Source: an uncultured Bacteroidota bacterium
GTDB lineage: Bacteria; Bacteroidota; Bacteroidia; Chitinophagales; Saprospiraceae
DNA: 29,183 nucleotides
Assembly: GCA_937952445.1 (NCBI GenBank)
Contig: CALGAA010000096.1
Location: 1 to 29,183 of the forward strand
Direction of reading: 5' to 3'
Below the pieces are notes generated by a model. It did not search any database. It saw only the letters and a program-made list of their open reading frames with translations, and had not been told where the DNA came from. The first letter of the stretch is position 1. The number at the start of each line of letters is the position of its first letter. Both the position numbers and the translations under genes were made by a program. Positions 7,811-16,740 of the stretch are shown one piece after another.

Positions 7811-8527
7811 TTACAAACTCCTGGGATTCGTAATCAACACATCCTTGACGCATGCTCCATCCGATAGGGACAACAACCAATCGATCGTTTTAGAAAGATC
7901 TTCTGGTTGGATCATTTGCATCGGTTCCAATGGGCTTCCTGCTCGTTGGGCCATGTCTGTATTGACCCATGCAGGGCATAACGCGGTTACTTTTATTCCG
8001 AGTGGCGTTAGTTTTCGGTACAAGGATTCACTGAAGCCTAATAAACCCCATTTGGAGGCACAATAACCACCGGTTTCAGCGAACCCTACTTTGGCAGATC
8101 GGGAGGCCACATTGAAAATGTATCCCGATCCATGGCGGAGCATTATCGGAACAACAGCCTGAGTCATCAAAAAATGGCCGGTGATGTTAACGTCGAGCAA
8201 TTGCCGGAATTCTTCTGGGGTCAGATCCAATGTGCCTTTCGCATGGATGCCTGCATTATTGACCAAAACATCCACCCGGCCAAATTTTTGATCCACCTCC
8301 TCAACCATTTTTATGATCTGATCCTGTTCCCTGAGATCCACCGTATAGGTATAGGATTTTCGGGATGAAATGGATTCAATAAAGTTCTCCACTTTACGGA
8401 GGTCTGCTGCATTTCGACCCACTAATACCAGGGTGTATCCGCGTTTACTCAGCCCGATAGCCAGTTGTTTTCCTATTCCCTTTGAAGCCCCGGTTACCAA
8501 AGCGATTTTGAGACCAGATTTTTTCAT
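7811..8527 (-). CDS. Classical short-chain dehydrogenase/reductase (FabG-like)
   Basis: This 238-residue soluble protein is a textbook classical SDR: the cofactor loop TGASKGIG at 12-19, the D-L-R strand at 64-66, N-N-A-G at 90-93, catalytic Ser142 (N-V-A-S), and Y155 with K159 in Y-C-A-S-K. It is of normal length and lacks a signal peptide, so it works in the cytosol. VGRN at 36-39 includes an Arg after the second strand, which is compatible with NADPH preference (inference). It is the promoter-proximal gene of a pair with the TIM-barrel protein and lies divergent from the FAD oxidoreductase across a 159-base gap. Family members reduce 3-oxoacyl-ACPs, sugars or other ketones, so the name FabG-like describes its sequence type only. 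Confidence 0.93.
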   Translation of the reverse strand: MKKSGLKIALVTGASKGIGKQLAIGLSKRGYTLVLVGRNAADLRKVENFIESISSRKSYTYTVDLREQDQIIKMVEEVDQKFGRVDVLVNNAGIHAKGTLDLTPEEFRQLLDVNITGHFLMTQAVVPIMLRHGSGYIFNVASRSAKVGFAETGGYCASKWGLLGFSESLYRKLTPLGIKVTALCPAWVNTDMAQRAGSPLEPMQMIQPEDLSKTIDWLLSLSDGACVKDVLITNPRSL

Positions 8528-8686
8528 TATACTTGTTTTCTAATAAATGCGATATATCGTTAATTGGGGCAGATGATGAAAGGTACAAAAATGTATGCGA
8601 ATCCGCCTGATGAAAATTCATCTGAAGCTGATTTCCTCATCTCGCAATTTGCTAAATTTAATGTTGATAATTAAAACCTTCTGAAC

Positions 8687-10414
8687 ATGGACCGTCGAGA
8701 TTTTGCAAAATTACTGAGTATCGGAGGAGGAGCACTGATGGGATCTTCATCGCTGTTTATGGATCCATCCGGTCGTATTATTTCCAAATCGAAAAACTCA
8801 TCACATGCGAATCTGGCGCGGGAAATGGCGGCCGACCTGATCATAATTGGCGGCGGTCTGGGTGGATGTGCTGCTGCTTTGGCGGCTTGTCGCAATGGGT
8901 TGCGGGTTATCATGACTGAAGAAACCAAATGGATCGGAGGGCAAATTTCACAGCAAGGTGTGCCACCCGATGAGCATACCTGGATTGAAACGCATGGTGC
9001 ACCGGAATCCTACCGTGAATACCGTCGTCGTGTACGTGATTACTACAGGAGGAATTACCCCATGACTGACGAAGCCCGCCAGAGAGAGTTTCTGAATCCG
9101 GGTGATGGAGGGGTGTCCAGGATATGCCATGAGCCCAGAGTTTCTGTTGCTGTATTACTGGAGATGCTCAATCCCTACATCAGCAGTGGAAACCTCCAGC
9201 TATGGACCAACCATAAAGCCATCAAAGCGGAAGTGCAGGGGGATAAAGTCCAGGCTATTGAGGTACAGGACCTGATCAATGGACGAACGGTTATTTTAAA
9301 GGCACCATTATTCGTCGATGCCACTGAATTGGGGGACTTGCTTCCGTTGACAGATACGGAATATGTAACGGGGACTGAATCCAGGGAAGAAACAGGGGAA
9401 TTGCATGCTCCGGAGGAAGCTGATCCCCGAAATCATCAGGCATTTACGCTTTGTTTTGCAATGGAATACCAGCCGGGGGTTGATAACGTGATCGCCAAAC
9501 CCAGGGACTATGATTTTTGGTACAATTATGTTCCCGATTTGGATCCACCCTGGTCTGGGAAGCTTTTGGAACTGGCCTATTCGAACCCCCGGACCCTCCA
9601 ACGAAGAGAGTTGGGTTTTAGCCCTGAAGTTGCCCAGTTGGACGGGGTGCTTAATTTATGGTGGTATCGCAGGATGATCAATAAAGACAATTTTGTGCCG
9701 GGCACCTATCGGGGAGATATTACGCTGGTCAACTGGCCACAGAATGATTATTTCATGGGAAATCTGATCGACGTATCCGAACAAACTTACCAGGAAACAC
9801 TGGATGGCGCACGCCAACTGAATTTGTCGCTGTTGTACTGGTTGCAAACCGAGGCTCCCCGGCCCGATGGGGGTCAGGGATGGAAGGGTCTGCGATTGAG
9901 GGGAGATATCATGGGATCTGACGATGGCATGGCGCTGTTCCCATATGTCCGCGAGTCCCGGCGCATCCGGGCTGAATTTACCGTTCTGGAGGAACACGTA
10001 GGACGGGATCAACGAAAAATGGTCGCCGGGCCGGACGCTGGCGCCAAAGCGGCACCATTTTACGACAGCGTGGGAACAGGATACTACCATATTGACCTCC
10101 ATCCCAGCAACCGAGGGGATAATTACATTGATTTCCATTCCCTCCCTTTCCAAATACCATTAGGCGCGCTGCTTCCCATCAGGATGGATAATCTTTTGCC
10201 AGCAAATAAAAATATCGGGACCACCCACATTACCAACGGCTGCTACAGGTTGCATCCGGTGGAGTGGAGTATAGGCGAGGCAGTGGGAATGTTATCAGCT
10301 TATTCGCTTAAACACAACGTTCCACCCAGAGCAGCCCGATCCGATACGCGATTGGAAGATTTTCAAAACTGGATCCGTAGTCAAGGATTGGAAACACACT
10401 GGCCGGAGGAGTAA
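8687..10414 (+). CDS. FAD-dependent oxidoreductase (FAD_oxidored type) with Tat-like leader
   Basis: This 575-residue protein begins with MDRRDFAKLLSIGGGALMGS, a twin-arginine-like leader (R3-R4, F6, then a small-residue stretch), so it is probably exported after folding with FAD. The dinucleotide fold starts at residue 50, with I-I-I-G-G-G-L-G-G-C-A-A-A at 52-64, and continues into the T-E-E-T-K-W-I-G-G-Q segment (77-86) that is characteristic of the FAD_oxidored family. A second FAD-contacting strand, L-F-V-D-A-T-E-L-G-D, lies near residue 210, and the C-terminal N-I-G-T-T-H-I-T-N-G segment closes the flavin site. Bacteroidota and planctomycetes carry many such proteins in glycan-degradation regions; substrates are mostly unknown. 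It stands alone between a divergent SDR and convergent tamL. The start at 8687 is preferred because it includes the leader. No Shine-Dalgarno is visible. Confidence 0.9.
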   Translation: MDRRDFAKLLSIGGGALMGSSSLFMDPSGRIISKSKNSSHANLAREMAADLIIIGGGLGGCAAALAACRNGLRVIMTEETKWIGGQISQQGVPPDEHTWIETHGAPESYREYRRRVRDYYRRNYPMTDEARQREFLNPGDGGVSRICHEPRVSVAVLLEMLNPYISSGNLQLWTNHKAIKAEVQGDKVQAIEVQDLINGRTVILKAPLFVDATELGDLLPLTDTEYVTGTESREETGELHAPEEADPRNHQAFTLCFAMEYQPGVDNVIAKPRDYDFWYNYVPDLDPPWSGKLLELAYSNPRTLQRRELGFSPEVAQLDGVLNLWWYRRMINKDNFVPGTYRGDITLVNWPQNDYFMGNLIDVSEQTYQETLDGARQLNLSLLYWLQTEAPRPDGGQGWKGLRLRGDIMGSDDGMALFPYVRESRRIRAEFTVLEEHVGRDQRKMVAGPDAGAKAAPFYDSVGTGYYHIDLHPSNRGDNYIDFHSLPFQIPLGALLPIRMDNLLPANKNIGTTHITNGCYRLHPVEWSIGEAVGMLSAYSLKHNVPPRAARSDTRLEDFQNWIRSQGLETHWPEE

Positions 10415-10495
10415 AAAAGAACGGTCGAATGATTTTGGATTTACGAGATCGAAATTCCGCGGTATACCAGGGTCGATCGATCGCTACCGTTGCTG

Positions 10496-12841
10496 TTAAA
10501 AGGGCATACTAATCGCCAGATTTAGGTTGGAATGCCGCAGGTATTGACCAAATTTGGAATACGCCCAATACGATCCGTTTTCCCGACGGTACGGTAGTTT
10601 GAGTTTGACCCCCCAATCCAGACGGAGAATAAAAAAGGTGAGGTCCATCCGTATACCGGTACCTGTTCCCACAGCAAATTCTTCCCAAAACCGAGGGGAT
10701 AATCTGGTTTCGGGGTTGTCTGCCTTCCCCATAATCCATATGTTGCCTACATCCAAAAACAGCGCACTGCTCAATCGCCAAAACAAAGGAAACCGGTATT
10801 CTGCGTTCATTTCAATTTTCAGATCGCCTACGTTCGCATATGGTTGACTGCTTCCCCGAATCGCGAGAGAATCCTGATAGGCGCCCGGCCCGAGTTCCCG
10901 GATTCTCCAGGCCCGCATGCTGGAAGGCCCGCCAAGAAAAAACTGCTTCACAAATGGAACGGAGACCGAACCGGTTAATGGCGTAGCCACCCCGATATTG
11001 AGGCGGGTAGCGATGGATGTGTTCGCGGACAAATCCTTCGAAAATCGGCCATCCAGATCGATCTTGAAATATTTGGCAAATTCAAATCGATCAGCCAGTT
11101 GGAACGTATCCCGGAATCCATTCGCGATCGCGTTGGCTGCCAGCATTTCCAGTCCGGATACCTCCAGTGAACCGTAAAAAGCAAATTGACGCTGCGCATA
11201 ATCCTTTCGACCTACATGGGTGAACTGTGCATTGCTGAAAAACAAACTGGTGAAGATTTGCGGATCCAGTGACTTTCGCACGAACTCCCTGCCCCTGATT
11301 TCTTCGATAAAACTGGGGAAAAGATCGGGTAAAAACATGCTCAATGAAATGTTATTTATCCGGAGGTTGTTCCGTCCTGCAGCCCAGTTGAAATTGTTCC
11401 CAGCCTGGAATAAAAACGAATGATATTTGTACAATTGGTCCGTATATACGTATTCGTAATTGAGGTCGATCGTGCTGATTCCATTGTTTCGCAGTGTGGA
11501 ATAGAACTCGGGATAAAAAGGGGAAATCAATCTGTAAAAACTGAAATAGTCCACCATACGCGGCAAAATCAAATTGTTCCGCAATCCCACGATAAAGGTT
11601 TGAACAGGCGCATTTCCCGTAGTATCGGATTTAAAGAGCGGGTTAAATTCGGATTGCAACTGAAATCCGGTCGTAAACGTTTCGCCCCCTCCAAATGTAT
11701 TCCGGTTGGATAGTTCGGGCCCCATTGATATTCCAAGCAACGATGATCTGGAACTGTATTCGGTCGTATTGAGGTCAAAATCCAGCTTGAGTTCGTATTT
11801 TTTGGAAGGCTGTAAAATGAAATAAATATTGAGCACATTGGGGTTATCAGGGGAAGGTATTCGCTGTACGATCACCGAAGAATAAATGTTGTAGCGCACA
11901 ATATTTTGTCTGGCTGTCTCCAAAGCTTCCGCACTAAACACATCACCTTTTCGAAACGGAATGGCCGAATTCATTACCACCCGGTTCAGGGATTTGGTTT
12001 TATCAAAATTGAGGTGCTGGATGGCGTCAATCGTTGCTGTATCCCGGGCAGGTTCAAACGAAAATGGGTTGTAATTGTGGTCCACGACAATGTCTCCAAA
12101 TTCGTAACGCCGCAGTCCGATACTATCGGCATCGTTTAGAATTTCGAAATATATATCGATCTGGTCGGCCAATTTGATCGCCTGGGGCCGTTTCGAAATA
12201 TTGAGGCTGGTAAAATAGGGATAGCCATTGTTTTGCATGATTGTGGCAATCCGATTCTTTTCCCGGGTGTAGGCTTCCAGGGACAGGACGTCGTCGGGTT
12301 GGAGGTGGGATTCGCTTTCATATCTTTGAATCAAGCGGCGAATCTCTTCATTGGGATAGTTGACTTCTTTGCTGGCTATGGTATAGAGGGGACCCGTTTC
12401 AATGTGGTATTCAATGGTGGCTTTCTTATTTCTCAGGCGGTCCGAAAAGAAAACCTCGGCATCGTAGTACCCCTTGTCCATGACGTAGCGGGTGATGATA
12501 TCCGACGCCTGGGCACCGACGCCTTCCTTATATATACTCGGCCGGGCTGCGGCCTGCTGGTATAGAAAATGCTTGACCGTTCCGGTATCTGCATCCTGAA
12601 ATTTATAATACAGCCAGATCCGCCAGTTTCTGTTTTCGATCTGTTGGAGTGTATCCAGATAATATATCTCATTTTCGAGAATTTTTTTCTGGCGCGGATT
12701 GATCGGTCCGTCGATATTAATGACGTAGTCAGAAAGGAGATATTCGTCCTCCGCCAAAAATTTAGTAACATTACATGAAGAGAACAAAAAAAGGGATCCC
12801 AGTATAATAATTATGCTATATGCGCCCGCATTCCTCTTCAT
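10496..12841 (-). CDS. tamL: TamL, lipid-anchored BamA/TamA-family outer-membrane protein
   Basis: This 781-residue protein is the Bacteroidota variant of TamA, an Omp85-family outer-membrane assembly factor. A lipoprotein signal with lipobox F-S-S-C places the acylated Cys at residue 23, followed by N-V-T-K-F-L-A, typical of TamL. POTRA-like beta-alpha repeats occupy roughly 35-350 in the periplasm, for example the V-M-D-K-G-Y-Y-D-A-E-V-F-F segment. A 16-strand beta barrel covers about 355-781, with the conserved V-P-F-V-K-Q-F-F-L-G-G-P-S-S-M-R-A-W segment and a C-terminal Phe (S-M-P-F), the signal for barrel insertion. Family knowledge: TamA acts with inner-membrane TamB to assemble outer-membrane proteins or move phospholipids. 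No tamB lies next to it here, since the downstream gene is the convergent FAD oxidoreductase. The start is 33 bases from the divergent methyltransferase gene, a pairing I recall from other Bacteroidota. Confidence 0.92.
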   Translation of the reverse strand: MKRNAGAYSIIIILGSLFLFSSCNVTKFLAEDEYLLSDYVINIDGPINPRQKKILENEIYYLDTLQQIENRNWRIWLYYKFQDADTGTVKHFLYQQAAARPSIYKEGVGAQASDIITRYVMDKGYYDAEVFFSDRLRNKKATIEYHIETGPLYTIASKEVNYPNEEIRRLIQRYESESHLQPDDVLSLEAYTREKNRIATIMQNNGYPYFTSLNISKRPQAIKLADQIDIYFEILNDADSIGLRRYEFGDIVVDHNYNPFSFEPARDTATIDAIQHLNFDKTKSLNRVVMNSAIPFRKGDVFSAEALETARQNIVRYNIYSSVIVQRIPSPDNPNVLNIYFILQPSKKYELKLDFDLNTTEYSSRSSLLGISMGPELSNRNTFGGGETFTTGFQLQSEFNPLFKSDTTGNAPVQTFIVGLRNNLILPRMVDYFSFYRLISPFYPEFYSTLRNNGISTIDLNYEYVYTDQLYKYHSFLFQAGNNFNWAAGRNNLRINNISLSMFLPDLFPSFIEEIRGREFVRKSLDPQIFTSLFFSNAQFTHVGRKDYAQRQFAFYGSLEVSGLEMLAANAIANGFRDTFQLADRFEFAKYFKIDLDGRFSKDLSANTSIATRLNIGVATPLTGSVSVPFVKQFFLGGPSSMRAWRIRELGPGAYQDSLAIRGSSQPYANVGDLKIEMNAEYRFPLFWRLSSALFLDVGNIWIMGKADNPETRLSPRFWEEFAVGTGTGIRMDLTFFILRLDWGVKLKLPYRRENGSYWAYSKFGQYLRHSNLNLAISMPF

Positions 12842-12874
12842 AAACTATGTTCAACCATTAAAATTAACATCAGG

Positions 12875-13642
12875 ATGTTCCCTATATTGTCCAGGAATCA
12901 AATAAAGTTTATTCGCACATTAAAACAAAAGAAATATCGGTATAAATTCAAAAATTACGTTGTAGAAGGTGAAAAGCTCGTGGCGGATATGGCCACGCAT
13001 CGTGCCGATCTGATCCGGTACCTGATCGTCGATGAGAAATACACCGGCAAACTTGATTTTTGGCAATCCGACATTTTCCAAACCGATCCCCAAACGTTCA
13101 AACTCCTCAGCAATCTTGTCCAACCTCAGGGGATTATGGCGCTTTGTTCCATACCGGATGAGTATTTTTCCTCGAATTGGTCCACCTCTGATTTTACCTT
13201 ATATTTTGATGCGATCCAGGATCCGGGAAATCTGGGAACTATGTTCCGCACGGCCGAGTGGTTTGGGATATCCCAGATCATGATCGGTAAAGGTACAGTA
13301 GATCCTTTTAGCCCAAAAACGATTCAGGCTGCTATGGGAAGTCATTCCTACCTGCGAATGTACGAATGTGATACCACCGTGGCATTGGAATGGCCACATC
13401 CCGTTATTCTGGCTGACATGAAAGGGGAAAACGCTTTCCGGCATCACTGGACCAATTCGGGGATGTTGGTCCTGGGCAATGAAGGTCAGGGGATATCATC
13501 TGCCTTTGAGGAAGCTGGTTTTTCCAGGATCACCATTCCTCCGGCAGGGTCGGTTCGATCGGAATCTCTCAATGTCGGGATGGCTTGTACCGTACTGATA
13601 ACCCTTCGACATCAATCCCTTCTGAGAGCAGGGAAATTATAG
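12875..13642 (+). CDS. SpoU/TrmH-family RNA 2'-O-methyltransferase
   Basis: This 255-residue protein should methylate a ribose 2'-OH in rRNA or tRNA using S-adenosylmethionine. The SPOUT trefoil-knot motifs are clear: DPGNLGTMFRTAEWFG at 116-131 (motif 1, with catalytic Arg125), L-V-L-G-N-E-G-Q-G-I-S at 198-208 (motif 2), and I-P-P-A-G-S-V-R-S-E-S-L-N-V-G at 221-235 (motif 3). The N-terminal ~100 residues form the substrate-binding domain seen in RlmB/TsnR-like members (N-Y-V-V-E-G-E-K near 27-34). It is divergent from tamL with only 33 bases between the starts, so their promoters must overlap, and it ends three bases from the stop of the convergent secreted-protein gene. The exact target nucleotide is not predictable from sequence. 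Confidence 0.93.
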   Translation: MFPILSRNQIKFIRTLKQKKYRYKFKNYVVEGEKLVADMATHRADLIRYLIVDEKYTGKLDFWQSDIFQTDPQTFKLLSNLVQPQGIMALCSIPDEYFSSNWSTSDFTLYFDAIQDPGNLGTMFRTAEWFGISQIMIGKGTVDPFSPKTIQAAMGSHSYLRMYECDTTVALEWPHPVILADMKGENAFRHHWTNSGMLVLGNEGQGISSAFEEAGFSRITIPPAGSVRSESLNVGMACTVLITLRHQSLLRAGKL

Positions 13643-13645
13643 GGT

Positions 13646-14398
13646 TTATTCCAGACACCGTAACTGATTCTGGAACAATGTGATCGAATAAATGGGGTAT
13701 TCCTCGAATCCTCGTTCCCAATAAACCATTGTTCTCACCAGTGGGTTGCTTTTCAGAAGTTTTACCTGCCTGGGATGCAACATATAGAAAGCGCTCATTT
13801 CGTATAATTCTTCCTCTGCGTTGTACGTCCACATCTGTTCTTCTGAATTGAACAGCGTTACCGTCTTCTGATCGGTCAGTAGAAAACGGATGGCACCATT
13901 CGTTTTGAGCCTGCCATAAATATTATCAGGACTTTGGGCGTTCCACCGAAAATTGACGACCAGAAAAGTATACCCGCCGCTAAAGCGAACAAATTTGCTT
14001 TGGGCTTCTAACAAATCTTCCCCGGGTAAATAGGGTTTGATGTGTGATGGGGTGTACGAAAAAAGTGGCTCATAGGCTAATTCTTTTTTCCGGTCCCCGG
14101 TGGCATTATCCCGCCCCTCAAATATTACGTGGCATTCGTAGGCGGGTATATCAGGAATCGGATCGGGGATAAATGACGAATGGCCATACTCTTCTAACCC
14201 CAAATCCAATTTCGGTTTATTTTTGAAAAAAGGAAAAGTGTCTAGAGTGCTATAGATCGCTTCCCCGTTCCGGTTGGCCTGGTCCCACAGGGAGAAAGTA
14301 TGGGTATGACTAAATGCCTGTGTGTACCACAGTGCGGCCAAAAGCATCAGGGCCCTTCGGGAAATGAGAAACCAGTCCAAGTGGGGTATCCTTTTCAT
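13646..14398 (-). CDS. Unrecognised secreted protein, about 250 residues
   Basis: I do not recognise this family. The N-terminus has basic residues (K2, R3, and R14-R15) followed by a hydrophobic segment of about 15 residues (A-L-M-L-L-A-A-L-W-Y) ending near Q-A-F-S-H, consistent with a Sec signal peptide and cleavage near residue 30. The mature part alternates hydrophobic and aromatic residues in short strands, for example Y-T-F-L-V-V-N-F-R-W at about 142-151 and I-R-F-L-L, suggesting a mostly beta fold. Only one Cys lies in the domain and one near the C-terminus; no catalytic motif is seen. It is flanked by a convergent methyltransferase gene (three bases between stops) and a divergent M20 peptidase. 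A -7 box lies immediately upstream, giving an almost leaderless transcript. The coding call is supported by the signal peptide, full use of the gap and a clean frame. Confidence 0.75.
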   Translation of the reverse strand: MKRIPHLDWFLISRRALMLLAALWYTQAFSHTHTFSLWDQANRNGEAIYSTLDTFPFFKNKPKLDLGLEEYGHSSFIPDPIPDIPAYECHVIFEGRDNATGDRKKELAYEPLFSYTPSHIKPYLPGEDLLEAQSKFVRFSGGYTFLVVNFRWNAQSPDNIYGRLKTNGAIRFLLTDQKTVTLFNSEEQMWTYNAEEELYEMSAFYMLHPRQVKLLKSNPLVRTMVYWERGFEEYPIYSITLFQNQLRCLE

Positions 14399-14403
14399 TT
14401 CAG

Positions 14404-14411
14404 CAAATATA
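14404..14411 (-). promoter_or_regulatory. Bacteroidota -7 box for the secreted-protein gene
   Basis: On the minus strand this reads TATATTTG, an exact TAnnTTTG match. The box ends about five bases before the start codon, so transcription would begin at or next to the ATG, implying a leaderless or nearly leaderless message. No clear -33 TTTG is found at the usual spacing. Confidence 0.4.
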
Positions 14412-14501
14412 TCTTACTTTAGCTGTTTCCTATTAAACGGATCAAAATAATTTGACCGCTGGTTTTTGGGCGTATTACAATACTAAATTAAAGAAAATTT
14501 T

Positions 14502-15893
14502 ATGGCAAACCTGAGTGAATATCTGGCCAAACACAAAGAAGAGCAGCTGGAAGAGTTGAAAGATTTCTTGAGAATTCCTTCGATTTCGGCTGATCCCCAA
14601 TACAAAAACGATGTACGAAACGCTGCTGAGTGGCTGAGCGGACAGCTCAAATCCATTGGGGTTGAAAGTCAAATTTACGAAACCAAAGGCCATCCTATTG
14701 TATATGGGGAGTACTTTATAGGAGAAGATAAGCCGACGGTGTTGTTTTATGGTCATTATGACGTACAACCACCTGACCCGTTGGAACTGTGGGAGACAGA
14801 ACCATTCGATCCGGTCATTCGAACCACCGATATTCACCCACAGGGCGCTATTTTTGCCAGAGGGGCTTGTGATGACAAGGGGCAATTATATATGCAGGTC
14901 AAAGCTGCTCAGGCATTGATTGCCAATAAAATGCTCGAATGCAACCTGAAATTTATTTACGAAGGGGAAGAGGAGGTAGGCTCTGACAACCTCGATCAAT
15001 TTTGTATAGATCATCAGGAATTACTCCGAAATGATGTAATCATGATCTGCGATACAGCCATTCTGGCAAACGACCAGCCTACCATTACCACGGGATTGCG
15101 GGGTTTGAGTTACGTGGAGGTCAAGGTGACGGGTCCGAAGGTGGATCTGCATAGTGGTGTGTATGGAGGAGCGGTAGCCAATCCACTCAACGTACTCGCG
15201 AAGATGATCGCTGATTTGCACGATGAAAATGGACGGATTACGATACCTGGCTTTTATGATGATGTAGAAGATGTATCTCCGGAAGAACGGGAGGCGATGA
15301 ATCAGGCCCCTTTTGATCTGGAAAAATATAAGAAAGATTTGGGCATCAAAGAGGTGTTTGGAGAAAAGGGGTACACGACACTGGAACGCACCTCCATCCG
15401 GCCCACACTGGATGTAAATGGCATCTGGGGCGGGTATATCGGTGAAGGAGCGAAAACTGTTTTACCGTCCAAAGCAGAGGCCAAAATCTCAATGCGGTTG
15501 GTTCCAAACCAGGATCCGGATAAAATCACCCAGTTGTTTGTCGACTATTTCACCTCGGCTGCTCCAAAGACCGTGAAGGCCGAAGTCAAACCTCACCATG
15601 GGGGGAGGCCAGCGGTTGTCCCCATTAACTCCGATGCCTACCAGGCCGCAAGCCAGGCTATGTCCAAATCATTTGGAAAAGAACCTCTGCCAGTGCGGGG
15701 TGGTGGGAGTATTCCCATCGTGGCCATGTTCAAAGAAATACTGGGAGTCGATTCCATCTTGATGGGCTTTGGGTTGGATTCAGATTCCATACATTCTCCC
15801 AATGAGCACTACGGCCTGTTTAATTATTATATCGGTATTGAGACCATCGCTCAGTTTTTGATCCAGTATGGTCAGATGGGTAGAAAATCATGA
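14502..15893 (+). CDS. M20-family dipeptidase (metallopeptidase)
   Basis: This 463-residue cytosolic enzyme is a di-zinc M20 peptidase of the CNDP/PepV-like dipeptidase type, which hydrolyses dipeptides. Visible metal-site residues are H85 and D87 in G-H-Y-D-V-Q-P, the bridging Asp at 124-125 in A-R-G-A-C-D-D-K-G, the E-E pair 157-158 in Y-E-G-E-E-E-V-G-S (general base and ligand), D184 in I-C-D-T-A, and H431 in S-I-H-S-P-N-E. The lid/dimerisation domain sits between, from about residue 200 to 320, including L-H-S-G-V-Y-G-G. Length is normal and no signal peptide is seen. Its stop overlaps the start of trmD by four bases (ATGA), so the peptidase and the tRNA methyltransferase should be co-translated. 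Confidence 0.93.
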   Translation: MANLSEYLAKHKEEQLEELKDFLRIPSISADPQYKNDVRNAAEWLSGQLKSIGVESQIYETKGHPIVYGEYFIGEDKPTVLFYGHYDVQPPDPLELWETEPFDPVIRTTDIHPQGAIFARGACDDKGQLYMQVKAAQALIANKMLECNLKFIYEGEEEVGSDNLDQFCIDHQELLRNDVIMICDTAILANDQPTITTGLRGLSYVEVKVTGPKVDLHSGVYGGAVANPLNVLAKMIADLHDENGRITIPGFYDDVEDVSPEEREAMNQAPFDLEKYKKDLGIKEVFGEKGYTTLERTSIRPTLDVNGIWGGYIGEGAKTVLPSKAEAKISMRLVPNQDPDKITQLFVDYFTSAAPKTVKAEVKPHHGGRPAVVPINSDAYQAASQAMSKSFGKEPLPVRGGGSIPIVAMFKEILGVDSILMGFGLDSDSIHSPNEHYGLFNYYIGIETIAQFLIQYGQMGRKS

Positions 15894-16570
15894 GAATAGA
15901 CATCGTTGCTGCGGTACCGGAATTGTTGCACTCTCCACTTCATCACAGTATGATGAAAAGGGCCCAGGACAGAGGAATCCTGGAAATCCATATCCATGAT
16001 TTGCGGGACTTTGGAATCGGCAATTACCGGCAAATCGATGATTACGCTTACGGTGGGGGAGCTGGCATGGTGATGAAGGTCGAACCTATATTTGATTGTA
16101 TTGAGAAACTTCAGGCCGAAAGAACTTACGATGAAATCATTTACCTGACGCCCGATGGTGAAACGCTCCGGCAACCGATGGTCAATGCCCTTTCGCTCAA
16201 GCAAAATTTAATACTGCTGTGCGGTCACTACAAAGGTGTCGATCAGCGAGTCCGTGACCGGCTCATTACTATGGAAATTTCCATCGGGGATTATGTGTTG
16301 AGTGGGGGAGAATTGGCGGCAGCAGTGCTAACTGATGCGATCGGACGACTATTGCCCGGCGTTCTCAACGATGAATCCAGTGCCCTCGAAGACTCGTTCC
16401 AGGACAGCCTGCTGGCACCCCCGGTTTATACCCGACCAGCTTCCTTCCGTGGAATGGATGTACCCCAGGTATTGTTATCGGGTCATGAAGCGAAAATAAG
16501 AGAATGGCGCGAGAACAAGGCCTGGGAAATCACCAAAGACCGACGGCCGGATTTGCTGGAGAACGGTTAA
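15890..16570 (+). CDS. trmD: tRNA (guanine-37-N1)-methyltransferase TrmD
   Basis: TrmD methylates N1 of G37 next to the anticodon of certain tRNAs and prevents +1 frameshifting; it is usually essential. The 226-residue product has the N-terminal R-I-D-I strand, D-D-Y-A-Y-G-G-G-A-G-M at 50-60, the C-G-H-Y-K-G-V-D-Q-R segment at 111-120, and the trefoil-knot SAM site I-S-I-G-D-Y-V-L-S-G-G-E-L-A-A at 130-144. Many other TrmD proteins read H-Y-E-G-I-D-E-R where this one has H-Y-K-G-V-D-Q-R. The C-terminal domain with P-V-Y-T-R-P near residue 180 is present, and total length is normal. It is coupled to the M20 dipeptidase gene rather than sitting between rimM and rplS as in many bacteria. The downstream 170 bases up to the convergent gene hold no strong terminator. 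Confidence 0.96.
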   Translation: MRIDIVAAVPELLHSPLHHSMMKRAQDRGILEIHIHDLRDFGIGNYRQIDDYAYGGGAGMVMKVEPIFDCIEKLQAERTYDEIIYLTPDGETLRQPMVNALSLKQNLILLCGHYKGVDQRVRDRLITMEISIGDYVLSGGELAAAVLTDAIGRLLPGVLNDESSALEDSFQDSLLAPPVYTRPASFRGMDVPQVLLSGHEAKIREWRENKAWEITKDRRPDLLENG

Positions 16571-16740
16571 TGTTTCGGATTAAATTAGGTAATTCAATAG
16601 GTTGAGGATGAGGATTATGCCTCTGTAATCGAGTCAAACTACTGGCATGAACACACTGGATGCTCTCAGGTGAATTCGATCCTGTTTTTAACCCCAATTT
16701 GCAAGTTTCCAAAAAGGGATTTTATGCCTCGCCTCGATGA

